A DNA stretch of 18,832 nt from an uncultured Lachnospiraceae bacterium (lineage in GTDB: Bacteria; Bacillota; Clostridia; Lachnospirales; Lachnospiraceae), in assembly GCA_910577065.1 (NCBI GenBank), contig CAJTLD010000052.1:1-18832 (forward strand), written 5' to 3'. The position numbers and the translations under genes are program-made. Position 1 is the stretch's first letter. Each line of letters begins with the position of its first letter. The notes beneath the pieces were generated by a model. It ran no database searches and was not told where the DNA came from. It saw only the letters and a list, made by a program, of their open reading frames with translations. Positions 8,110-14,829 of the stretch are shown here, in pieces.

Positions 8110-9006
8110 TTATCCCTGTATCCCGGCCACCGCAACGGCCCCGTCGCTGACTGCCGTTACAATCTGCCGCACTTTTTTTGTCCTGACGTCTCCGGCTGCA
8201 AACACGCCGTCTACGCTTGTTTTACAGTCTTCCCCCGCGGCCACATACCCGTTTTCATCCAGCTTGACCTGTCCGTCTATCAGCCTGGTATAAGGCGCCA
8301 TCCCTACCGCAATAAACACCCCGTCCACCGCAAGGTTTTTTTTCTCTCCTGTTTTTTTATGGACGCAGAGAAGCTTTTGTACGCGATCTTCCCCTGCGAT
8401 TTCCTCCGGAGCCGTATCCAGCGTAAGTTCAATGTTTTCTGTTGCTTTTACCCGTTCCACAAGCGTCCTTGCCCCCCGGAACGTATCCCTTCTGTGCACT
8501 AAATATACCTTTTCGCACACATTTGCCAGAAACAGCGCGTCTTCTAAGGCCACGTCCCCGCCGCCGATTACCGCCGTTGTTTTGCCGCGGAAGAATGCGC
8601 CGTCACAAGTTGCGCAGTAAGATACGCCTTTTCCCGCGAACGCTTCTTCTCCTGGTATCCCTAACTTTTTATGCCCGGCTCCCGCAGCATAAATAATCGC
8701 TTTTGCCTCGTATTCCTGTTTTGCGGTTATGACTTTTTTGACTGCGCCCCCGCACGAAATACGGATTACTTCCTCCGCAACCGGCTTTATGCCAAGCTTT
8801 GCCGCATGCTCCGTAAACCGCTGACCCAATTCGAACCCGTCCGCGCCCGGCAACCCCAGATAATTATCTACTTCCGCCGTATTTAAAATCTGCCCTCCGC
8901 CCATCGGATGTTTTTCAAGCAGCAGCGCATTCAGGCACGCCCTCGCCGCATATACCGCCGCCGAAAGGCCGGCCGGCCCGCCGCCGATAATAATGACATC
9001 ATACAT
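8110..9006 (-). CDS. trxB: Thioredoxin reductase (NADPH, FAD-dependent)
   Basis: 298 residues, slightly short of the usual 305-315. It passes electrons from NADPH via FAD to thioredoxin in the cytoplasm. Visible motifs: FAD-binding MYDVIIIGGGPAGLSAAVYA at the N-terminus, redox-active C131-A-T-C134 in SYCATCDGAFF, NADPH-binding GGGDVALED (148-156) with HRRDTFR (171-177), whose arginines favour NADPH, and the second FAD motif GVFAAGDVRTK (268-278). I start at the ATG with AGGAG 8 bases upstream; the frame is open 11 codons further but without a ribosome site. It is the last gene of the operon, 14 bases after cvfB. No thioredoxin gene is adjacent. A related flavoprotein disulfide reductase is possible, but all motifs match TrxB. 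Confidence 0.94.
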   Translation of the reverse strand: MYDVIIIGGGPAGLSAAVYAARACLNALLLEKHPMGGGQILNTAEVDNYLGLPGADGFELGQRFTEHAAKLGIKPVAEEVIRISCGGAVKKVITAKQEYEAKAIIYAAGAGHKKLGIPGEEAFAGKGVSYCATCDGAFFRGKTTAVIGGGDVALEDALFLANVCEKVYLVHRRDTFRGARTLVERVKATENIELTLDTAPEEIAGEDRVQKLLCVHKKTGEKKNLAVDGVFIAVGMAPYTRLIDGQVKLDENGYVAAGEDCKTSVDGVFAAGDVRTKKVRQIVTAVSDGAVAVAGIQG

Positions 9007-9020
9007 ATTTTTTCTCCTTT

Positions 9021-9854
9021 TTATAACCTGCGGATACAATTTTCCTTAATTTCAATCTTCCGTTCCTTATAAAGCCGCCCCACTGCGCGCTTAAACGCAT
9101 TTTTGCTCATCTTAAGTTCGCGCATAATCACTTCCGGCGAAGCCTTGTCGTTAAACGGCAGCACGCCCGCATACGCTTCGAGCGCTTTTAAAACCTGCTT
9201 TGCGTCCTCGTCCATCTGCGCATACGCTTCTTTGCGGATTGTCAGATCCAGCTTGCCGTCCGGCTTTACTTTGGTCACTTTTGCCTCAATCACATCCCCG
9301 ATGTTTAAATGGCTGCAGTCTTCAAATGCCGGGATCATGGCCGAATACTTATCGTCCACAGCTACAAAGGTTCCGAAATTGCCGCTAAATTCATATACCC
9401 TTGCCGATACCGTCTCCCCCTTCTGATGCGGGGAATCCTTTGCCAAAAGGTCGTAGAGGTTTCTCATGCTTGCGCACAGCCTGCTGCTTTTGTCAATATA
9501 CAGACGCACCAGGATTTTATCCCCTGCCTGCAGCTTTTTTGTCATTTCCTTATAAGGAAGCAGCAGATCTTTTTCCAAACCCCAGTCTAAAAACGCCCCG
9601 ATTTCCCCCATTTCAATTACTTTCAAAACGGCCAGCCTGTTTAACGTTATATAAGGTTCCTTTGTCGTTGCAATCAGCCTGTCTTTGGAGTCCTTATACA
9701 AAAAAACCTCTGCCTGATCCCCTATCTCAAGCCCTTCGGGCGCCTGGCTGGCCGGAAGCAGCACGCGGCGCTCTTCCTGCGGCCCTTCTGCCAGATACAC
9801 CCCAAAATCCACTTTTTTTACCATTACAAGCGTCTGTTTTTCTCCCAGTTTCAT
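9021..9854 (-). CDS. cvfB: CvfB/YitL-type S1 RNA-binding protein
   Basis: 277 residues, the normal family length. CvfB proteins carry S1 (OB-fold) RNA-binding domains plus a winged helix and influence virulence-factor and RNA-dependent expression in Firmicutes. Here S1-like segments lie at about 1-65 (VKKVDFGVYLAEG), 70-140 (MGEIGAFLDWGLEKDLLLP) and 145-208 (GETVSARVYEFSGNFGTFVA ending in KLDLTIRK). The C-terminal winged helix is at about 215-277 (MRELKMSKNAFKRAVGRLYK). The start ATG has GGGAGG 6 bases upstream; a TTG five codons earlier sits inside that ribosome site and is rejected. Its ATG overlaps the thioesterase TGA (ATGA), so translation is probably coupled. Confidence 0.9.
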   Translation of the reverse strand: MKLGEKQTLVMVKKVDFGVYLAEGPQEERRVLLPASQAPEGLEIGDQAEVFLYKDSKDRLIATTKEPYITLNRLAVLKVIEMGEIGAFLDWGLEKDLLLPYKEMTKKLQAGDKILVRLYIDKSSRLCASMRNLYDLLAKDSPHQKGETVSARVYEFSGNFGTFVAVDDKYSAMIPAFEDCSHLNIGDVIEAKVTKVKPDGKLDLTIRKEAYAQMDEDAKQVLKALEAYAGVLPFNDKASPEVIMRELKMSKNAFKRAVGRLYKERKIEIKENCIRRL

Positions 9855-10564
9855 ACGTCTTCCTCCCAAAATTCCACTACCGCATACGGTTTTTGCTCAC
9901 TGTTTTCCAAAGATACCAGCACCCGGTTCCCAAATGCTTTGCTTTTCGGGTAAATCATGTCCGACAGGTGCGCCTCCATTTTGTATTCTGCCCGAAGTTG
10001 GCGCGCCTTAAAACCCTCCGGCAGACATTCCGCCGCGATTGCAACATATTTTCCGTTATTGACATGCCGGTTGGTGTCCAGATAAAGACGCCCCGCCCGC
10101 ACCGGTTCCCCCGGCAGCATCCCTTCTTCGGTCCGTATTTTGCGCCCGGCGCATTCCATCTCATACGGAGGTTCGAACACATAGCGTTCCTTTACTTCTT
10201 TGGGGACTTTTACGGGAATTTTCTTTTCGGTGTCCAGATACGTCCAAATCGAATTGGCATACGCTACTGTTTCGCCTTTCCCGTCTTCAATTTTGAAATT
10301 CCGGAATCCCAAAAAGCCTTTAAAGCCATACGGCCATGTATAGCTGTAAAGCTTTTCTCCCATCCCGGGATACCGGTTCACTACAACCTGCCAGGACGAA
10401 AGCACCCATGCCCTGCGCTCCCGCTGCAAAAACGCTACCCCAATGCCGATTTCCTCCGACTGAAACGTACAGCAGTCCTGCAGCAGATTTAGTATGGCCG
10501 TAAGCGACATGCGCCCGTCCGCGTCCAACTCGCTGTACCTTACGACGCTTTCAAAACAATACAT
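9851..10564 (-). CDS. Acyl-ACP thioesterase
   Basis: 237 residues, double-hotdog acyl-ACP thioesterase (PF01643 type), which hydrolyses acyl-acyl carrier protein to release free fatty acid in the cytoplasm. The N-terminus FESVVRYSELDADGRMS opens the first hotdog, and WTYLDTEKKIPVKVPKEV is typical of its end. The second hotdog carries the catalytic signature YLDTNRHVNNGKYV (D163, N165, H167) and E197 in EYKMEA, at the place of the plant FatB catalytic Glu (motif EYRREC). I chose the ATG at 10564, which gives the family's usual start (MYxF). A TTG eight codons upstream with AGGGG at a good distance is a real alternative. First gene of the operon with cvfB and trxB; I see no clear promoter in the short gap after the tRNA terminator. 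Confidence 0.9.
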   Translation of the reverse strand: MYCFESVVRYSELDADGRMSLTAILNLLQDCCTFQSEEIGIGVAFLQRERRAWVLSSWQVVVNRYPGMGEKLYSYTWPYGFKGFLGFRNFKIEDGKGETVAYANSIWTYLDTEKKIPVKVPKEVKERYVFEPPYEMECAGRKIRTEEGMLPGEPVRAGRLYLDTNRHVNNGKYVAIAAECLPEGFKARQLRAEYKMEAHLSDMIYPKSKAFGNRVLVSLENSEQKPYAVVEFWEEDV

Positions 10565-10644
10565 CCAATCACCCGCTTTTTGACACAATTTCTTCCCCTA
10601 AGGGTTTTTTACAACCGCGCAGACTTTCCTGTGAAGCAAAGAAA

Positions 10645-10669
10645 AAAGCACCACTGTATGCGGTGCTTT
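10645..10669 (-). terminator. Terminator after tRNA-Gln
   Basis: 8-bp stem AAAGCACC / GGTGCTTT with a 9-base loop, followed in the minus direction by a run of six T overlapping the end of the stem. It starts 5 bases after the tRNA 3' end. Confidence 0.85.
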
Positions 10670-10674
10670 CCAAG

Positions 10675-10746
10675 CTGGCCCACAAGGATTCGAACCTTGA
10701 AATGACGGAGTCAGAGTCCGTTGCCTTACCATTTGGCGATGGGCCA
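10675..10746 (-). tRNA. tRNA-Gln (anticodon CTG)
   Basis: 72 nt folding into a full cloverleaf: acceptor TGGCCCA / TGGGCCA, D-arm GCC/GGC around AAATGGTAA, anticodon arm ACGGA / TCCGT with loop CTCTGAC (anticodon CTG at 10712-10714, reading CAG), and T-arm CAAGG TTCGAAT CCTTG. The first pair U1-A72 and discriminator G are typical of tRNA-Gln. The 3' CCA is not encoded and must be added after transcription. It has its own consensus promoter and terminator. The CTG species is usually an extra isoacceptor beside TTG. Confidence 0.95.
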
Positions 10747-10783
10747 TTAATTCATTCTGTCGTTCTCTCAACCAACAAAAAGT

Positions 10784-10812
10784 ATTATACACGCTTATCC
10801 CAAAAATGTCAA
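10784..10812 (-). promoter_or_regulatory. Consensus sigma-A promoter of tRNA-Gln
   Basis: Perfect TTGACA (10807-10812) and perfect TATAAT (10784-10789) with 17-base spacing on the minus strand, about 37 bases before the mature tRNA. This is the strongest promoter in the window, as expected for a stable RNA gene. Confidence 0.93.
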
Positions 10813-10852
10813 CAATAAAATAAAATTTTTTTGAAAATGCAAAAAAACTGGT

Positions 10853-11491
10853 TTAAAATTCCATTACCTTCCCCTCTATCATTGCAAATACCGTATCGTC
10901 TCCCCATGTAAGGAGGACGTTTCCCGCCGCCGCGTCCGTGAGCGCCTGCCCGATCCGCTTTTCGTCCCCTGCGGTTACCATGACTTCCATCCGGACGGTA
11001 TCGGTATAATCCGTATTCAGGACGGATGCCTGCTGCTGCGCGAGCACATACTGCAGTTTGCCAAGCCCGGTATAATCCGTCTCAACCGTAAGCTTCCTTC
11101 CCCGCTGCTTGTCTATAATCACACTGTGCAAAAGCCCTTCCTGCACGGCCTTCTGATAAGCCCGCACAAGCCCGCCCGTACCAAGCAATACGCCTCCGAA
11201 ATAACGCGTCACAACTACCGCCGCATTGTGGATCCCTTCCCGCAGCAGTACGTCAAGCATGGGCCTGCCCGCTGTCTGGGCAGGTTCGCCGTCGTCAGAA
11301 CAGCGTGAAAGTTCCTGGTTTGGCCCCGTGACAAACGCATAACAGTTATGCCTTGCGTCCCAGTATTTTTTGCGCACTGCGGCAATAAACGTTACCGCCT
11401 CTTCTTCCGATTCTGCCGGGCTTACCGTCGCAATAAACCGTGATTTCTTTTCAATAATTTCTCCTTCGCCGCCTTTGTATACTGCTTTCAT
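10853..11491 (-). CDS. yvyE: YvyE/YigZ (IMPACT) family protein
   Basis: 212 residues, the normal length. The UPF0029/IMPACT N-terminal domain shows KSRFIATV, WDARHNCYAF, the signature DDGEPAQTAGRP (67-78) and RYFGGVLLGTGGLVRAY (96-112). The C-terminal ferredoxin-like DUF1949 domain follows (TVETDYTGLGKLQYVL). The exact biochemical role is uncertain; eukaryotic IMPACT modulates translation control through GCN1, and the bacterial proteins are proposed to bind nucleic acid. The frame is open 15 codons upstream, but the MKAVYKG start matches the family and fits the promoter, which places transcription start only about 30 bases upstream. AAGGAG lies 12 bases before this ATG. It is divergent from the PBP1A gene. 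Confidence 0.9.
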   Translation of the reverse strand: MKAVYKGGEGEIIEKKSRFIATVSPAESEEEAVTFIAAVRKKYWDARHNCYAFVTGPNQELSRCSDDGEPAQTAGRPMLDVLLREGIHNAAVVVTRYFGGVLLGTGGLVRAYQKAVQEGLLHSVIIDKQRGRKLTVETDYTGLGKLQYVLAQQQASVLNTDYTDTVRMEVMVTAGDEKRIGQALTDAAAGNVLLTWGDDTVFAMIEGKVMEF

Positions 11492-11526
11492 ATGTTTTGT
11501 CCGCTCCTTTATCGCCAGGTAGAACC

Positions 11527-11555
11527 ATTCTATCACGTTATTTTGTCTGAATCAA
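11527..11555 (-). promoter_or_regulatory. Sigma-A promoter of yvyE
   Basis: TTGATT (11550-11555) and TAGAAT (11527-11532) with 17-base spacing on the minus strand, giving a leader of roughly 30 bases before the ATG at 11491. Confidence 0.65.
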
Positions 11556-11569
11556 TGAAAAAAGGGTAC

Positions 11570-11598
11570 TTTTAATATGAGAAACTTTTTGCTATAAT
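11570..11598 (+). promoter_or_regulatory. Sigma-A promoter of the PBP1A gene
   Basis: Perfect TATAAT (11593-11598), 23 bases before the start codon. The -35 at correct spacing (TTTTAA, 11570-11575) is weak. It faces away from the yvyE promoter. Confidence 0.6.
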
Positions 11599-11621
11599 AG
11601 ATTTTTATAAGGAGGCTAATT

Positions 11622-14195
11622 ATGAATTACGGTAAAACCAGTACGCGTAAGCGCGAAAAAGAGCTTACCTCCAAAAGTACTATGATATGCAAAAAATTCA
11701 GCATAATATTCCTAAAAACCCTTTTTGTATGCTTTCTGGCAGTTATTGTAACAGGAGGATGCGCGGGATTCGGCATCATAAAAGGCATTATTGATTCCTC
11801 TCCGGAGATCAATCTGGACGACGCGACGCCGACCGGGTTTTTGTCCACCGTTTTAGACAAGGACGGCAACCAGACTGCCAAATTGGTCGCAACCGGCTCC
11901 AACCGCGTCTACGCCACGTTTGAAGAAATTCCCGTACATTTACAGCACGCCTTCGTCGCGATTGAGGACGAGCGTTTCTACGAACACAACGGTATCGACT
12001 TAAAAGGCATTCTGCGCGCCGGGATTATCGGCATTACAAGCGGACATTTTTCGGAAGGCGCAAGCACTATCACACAGCAGCTTCTGAAAAACAACGTTTT
12101 CACAAACTGGACCAACGAAACTTCTATGGCCGACAAATTCAAACGTAAATTCCAGGAACAGTACCTTGCCATGCAGCTTGAAAAAAAGGTCTCAAAGGAC
12201 TGGATTTTGGAAAACTACTTAAACACCATCAATTTAGGGCAGAACACACTGGGCGTGCAGGCGGCATCCAGGCGCTATTTCAACAAAAACGTATCGGATC
12301 TGACCCTGTCCGAATGCGCGGTCATCGCCGCCATCACCCAGAACCCTTCCCGCTTAAATCCCATCAGCCGTCCGGACAAAAACGCCGAACGCCGGGAAAA
12401 AGTCCTGCGCAATATGTTAAAACACCAGTATATTTCCCAGCAGGAATTTGACGACGCTATGGCAGACGACGTTTACGACCGCATTCAGGTGGTAAATACC
12501 GTTGTGGAGGAAGAGTCCATCACTTCTTATTTTGTAGACGAGCTGACGGATCAGATCATCCAGGACTTCATTGATTTAAAGGGCTATACGGAAACACAGG
12601 CATACAAAGCGCTCTACAACGGCGGCCTGACCATTTATTCCACACAGGATCCCACAATCCAGGCTATCTGCGACGAAGAACTCAATAACCCGGACAACTA
12701 CCCGTCGGCGGCCAAATACTCCTTCTCTTACCGCCTGACCATCGAAAAACGGGACGGCTCCTTCGCCAATTACAGCGAACAGACTATGCTTTCCTATTAT
12801 CAGTCGTCCAACAGCGATTACAGCTTAAATTTCGATTCCATTGAAGAGGCCCAGGCTGCAATTGACGCATATAAAGCAGAGATTATGGAACCCGGGGATA
12901 AAATCGTGGAAGCCGGGGAAACCGTAACGTTTACGCTTCAGCCAGAAGCCGCGCTTACCGTAATGAACCAGGAAACCGGGGAAGTCGCCGCCATCATCGG
13001 CGGAAGAGGGGACAAAACCGCCAGCAAGACCTTAAACCGGGCAACCGATACCTCCAGGCAGCCCGGCTCTACGTTTAAAGTGCTTGCCGCTTATGCCCCG
13101 GCGCTTGACAGCGGCGGCCTGACCTTAGCTTCCGTACAGGACGACGCCCCGTACTCCTACGAAAACGGCACGTCGCTGCGCAACTATGACAATTCCTTCC
13201 GCGGCTTTACAACGCTCAGGGAAGCAATTACCCGTTCCATTAATATCGTAACGGTAAAAACGCTGACAGAAATCGGCACCAGCCTGGGTTTTAGCTACCT
13301 GCATGATTTTGGCTTTACCACGCTTGTAGACGACGATAACAACCAGGCTTTGGCGCTTGGCGGCATTACCAAAGGCGTAACCAATCTGGAACTTACGTCC
13401 GCCTACGCCACAATAGCCAACAGCGGAACTTATATCAAGCCCCGCTTTTATACCAAAATCCTTGACCACGACGGCAACGTCCTGATCGACAATACGCCGC
13501 AGACACACGGCGTATTAAAGGATTCTACCGCATGGCTCCTGACCAACGCTATGGAAGACGTTGTTAAAAAAGGCACCGGAACCTCGGTAAATTTTGATAA
13601 TATGGCGATTGCCGGAAAAACAGGCACGACGACCAAAAACCGCGACGCACTGTTCGCCGGGTTTACCCCGTATTACACCTGTGTTGTCTGGGGCGGCTAC
13701 GACGACAATACGCCGCAGGCTTCCGGCACGACGTCTTATCCAAAAACCATCTGGAAAGCCGTTATGTCGAGAATCCATGAAAACCTCGAATACAAAGACT
13801 TTACCATGCCGGATGATATTACGACGGCCACGGTCTGCAAAAAATCCGGCCGGCTTGTCGTAGCGGGCCACTGCGATTCCGATCCGAGGGGAAGCATGGT
13901 AACAACAGAATATTTTGCGGAAGGCAGCGTTCCGACCGAATACTGCAACCGCCACGTCAGCGTTTCCCTGTGCGCCGAATCCGGTATGCTGGCGACGGAA
14001 TTTTGCCCGGAACGCACAGGAGGCGTCTTTATTTCCGGCGGATCCTCCGGTTCGGCGGACGGGCCTTACCTGATGTCGGATTCCGCCACGAACACCTGCC
14101 CGCTGCACACGGCTCCTTCTGTTCCTGAGGTTCCTGTAGAAGAACCTCCAAAAGACGTCTTAAAAAAGCAAAAACCAAAAAAGAATAATGACTGA
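11622..14195 (+). CDS. Class A penicillin-binding protein (PBP1A-like, transglycosylase/transpeptidase)
   Basis: 857 residues. It polymerises and cross-links peptidoglycan on the outer face of the membrane. A short basic cytoplasmic tail is followed by one membrane segment (about 26-52). The GT51 glycosyltransferase shows EDERFYEHNGID (catalytic E115), GASTITQQLLKN (146-157) and EKKVSKDWILENYLNTINLG. The transpeptidase carries all three active-site motifs: S483-T-F-K486 in RQPGSTFK, S539-I-N541, and K666-T-G-T669 in AGKTGTT. The region between domains (about 340-445) is longer than in many PBP1A proteins. The C-terminus (about 735-830) is Cys-rich (C739, C751, C775, C784, C795, C826), perhaps disulfide-bonded, and ends in a Pro/Lys-rich tail. 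Start ATG with GGAGG 6 bases upstream. A single-gene transcript ending at the hairpin at 14213. Confidence 0.95.
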   Translation: MNYGKTSTRKREKELTSKSTMICKKFSIIFLKTLFVCFLAVIVTGGCAGFGIIKGIIDSSPEINLDDATPTGFLSTVLDKDGNQTAKLVATGSNRVYATFEEIPVHLQHAFVAIEDERFYEHNGIDLKGILRAGIIGITSGHFSEGASTITQQLLKNNVFTNWTNETSMADKFKRKFQEQYLAMQLEKKVSKDWILENYLNTINLGQNTLGVQAASRRYFNKNVSDLTLSECAVIAAITQNPSRLNPISRPDKNAERREKVLRNMLKHQYISQQEFDDAMADDVYDRIQVVNTVVEEESITSYFVDELTDQIIQDFIDLKGYTETQAYKALYNGGLTIYSTQDPTIQAICDEELNNPDNYPSAAKYSFSYRLTIEKRDGSFANYSEQTMLSYYQSSNSDYSLNFDSIEEAQAAIDAYKAEIMEPGDKIVEAGETVTFTLQPEAALTVMNQETGEVAAIIGGRGDKTASKTLNRATDTSRQPGSTFKVLAAYAPALDSGGLTLASVQDDAPYSYENGTSLRNYDNSFRGFTTLREAITRSINIVTVKTLTEIGTSLGFSYLHDFGFTTLVDDDNNQALALGGITKGVTNLELTSAYATIANSGTYIKPRFYTKILDHDGNVLIDNTPQTHGVLKDSTAWLLTNAMEDVVKKGTGTSVNFDNMAIAGKTGTTTKNRDALFAGFTPYYTCVVWGGYDDNTPQASGTTSYPKTIWKAVMSRIHENLEYKDFTMPDDITTATVCKKSGRLVVAGHCDSDPRGSMVTTEYFAEGSVPTEYCNRHVSVSLCAESGMLATEFCPERTGGVFISGGSSGSADGPYLMSDSATNTCPLHTAPSVPEVPVEEPPKDVLKKQKPKKNND

Positions 14196-14212
14196 CAAAA
14201 AAAATGAGGCTG

Positions 14213-14247
14213 ACAAGGGACACTTCACATAAGGAAGTGTCTCTTGT
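14213..14247 (+). terminator. Terminator of the PBP1A gene
   Basis: 14-bp stem (14213-14226 with 14234-14247) with one G-T pair and a 7-base loop, 17 bases after the stop codon. It is followed by GGAATTTT, so the T run is offset by four bases. It marks the last core-like sequence before the AT-rich island. Confidence 0.65.
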
Positions 14248-14309
14248 GGAATTTTAGGAAATTTGTAAAGACGGTTGGATGTGATGAATTTGTAGCGATA
14301 AATGGATAA

Positions 14310-14694
14310 TTGGAATCTACATTGAAATCATTATTTGAACAGTTTGGCGGCACATATCGAAAAGAAAGTGACTATGTCATTCCAAATCTTGAAATGCCAG
14401 ATATAGCAAACTTGGAAATTGGTTTTTACGGTCAGCGGCATCTATATTTTTTACAGAATTACCGTAGAGTAACCTACATTAATTTACTTACGAATGGAAA
14501 TCTCAATGAATATCTTGTTGAGATTGACAAGCAGGCACAAAAACGTTTTTTTTCGGATTTTAGAGCAGATGAAACAAAAACAAGAAATGACAGAACAAGT
14601 AAAGGCAATTAATCCTATAAAATGAACACAATTAATGAATTGTATCAGATAACAGGCAAATGAAATAATTTTTGCAGAACTTATTTTTAATTGA
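14310..14694 (+). pseudogene. tnpV: Degraded tnpV (transposon-encoded protein TnpV)
   Basis: The first 80 residues read as TnpV: LKSLFEQFGGTYRKES, FYGQRHLYFLQNYRRVTYIN, LLTNGNLNEYLVEIDKQAQK. TnpV is a small accessory protein, of unclear function, of Clostridial mobile elements such as Tn4451-type transposons. At a run of eight T (14546-14553) the frame is lost; dropping one T restores EQMKQKQEMTEQVKAINPIK. This is followed by an in-frame TGA (14623-14625), TQLMNCIR, a TAA (14650-14652), then QANEIIFAELIFN and the natural TGA at 14692. So the full gene length survives with one frameshift and two stops. The start is also weak: only TTG codons (14310 or 14322) and no good ribosome site. The gene is dead and marks an old mobile element. 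Confidence 0.85.
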
Positions 14695-14701
14695 TTTTGA
14701 A

Positions 14702-14730
14702 AGCGGCATTGGCGCACAGCTAATGCCGCT
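14702..14730 (+). terminator. Hairpin after tnpV remnant
   Basis: Perfect 9-bp stem AGCGGCATT / AATGCCGCT with an 11-base loop, then GTTTC. It lies 8 bases after the tnpV stop. The short T run makes it a modest terminator. Confidence 0.6.
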
Positions 14731-14746
14731 GTTTCATCTGAGAAAG

Positions 14747-14775
14747 TGGAAAAGTTCATCCGTATATGGTAAAAT
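14747..14775 (+). promoter_or_regulatory. Putative promoter of the DUF1016 nuclease gene
   Basis: TGGAAA (14747-14752) and TAAAAT (14770-14775) with 17-base spacing, about 55 bases before the start codon. Each box is an approximate match to consensus. The following palindrome overlaps the -10. Confidence 0.45.
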
Positions 14776-14792
14776 GGAGAACACATATACGG
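14760..14792 (+). promoter_or_regulatory. 9-bp inverted repeat across the -10, candidate operator
   Basis: CCGTATATG (14760-14768) and CATATACGG (14784-14792) form a perfect 9-bp inverted repeat separated by 15 bases. The spacer contains the putative -10, so a dimeric repressor bound here would block RNA polymerase. It could also form a hairpin at the start of the mRNA if transcription begins further upstream. Confidence 0.45.
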
Positions 14793-14829
14793 GCATAGGA
14801 TAGGATATACTGATTGGAGGAAGATAAGA

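Noticed and set aside
7852..8502. Open plus-strand frame of 216 codons
   Set aside because: It runs antisense through the 5' end of the GH89 gene, its promoter and the trxB terminator. The composition is random-looking.
9401..10492. A 363-codon open frame on the plus strand
   Set aside because: It is the antisense shadow of cvfB and the acyl-ACP thioesterase, Pro/Phe-rich without domain-like sequence and without a ribosome site. The minus-strand genes carry clear family motifs.
10598..10792. 64-codon minus-strand frame
   Set aside because: It covers the tRNA-Gln gene, its terminator and its leader. The tRNA explains the sequence.
13515..14108. 197-codon minus-strand frame under the PBP1A gene
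   Set aside because: Shadow of the well-supported PBP1A coding sequence, with no start site or recognisable motifs.
14230..14309. Short plus-strand frame ending in FVKTVGCDEFVAING before tnpV
   Set aside because: It looks somewhat protein-like and could be the tail of a mobile-element gene, but it overlaps the PBP1A terminator, is under 30 codons and matches no family I recognise.
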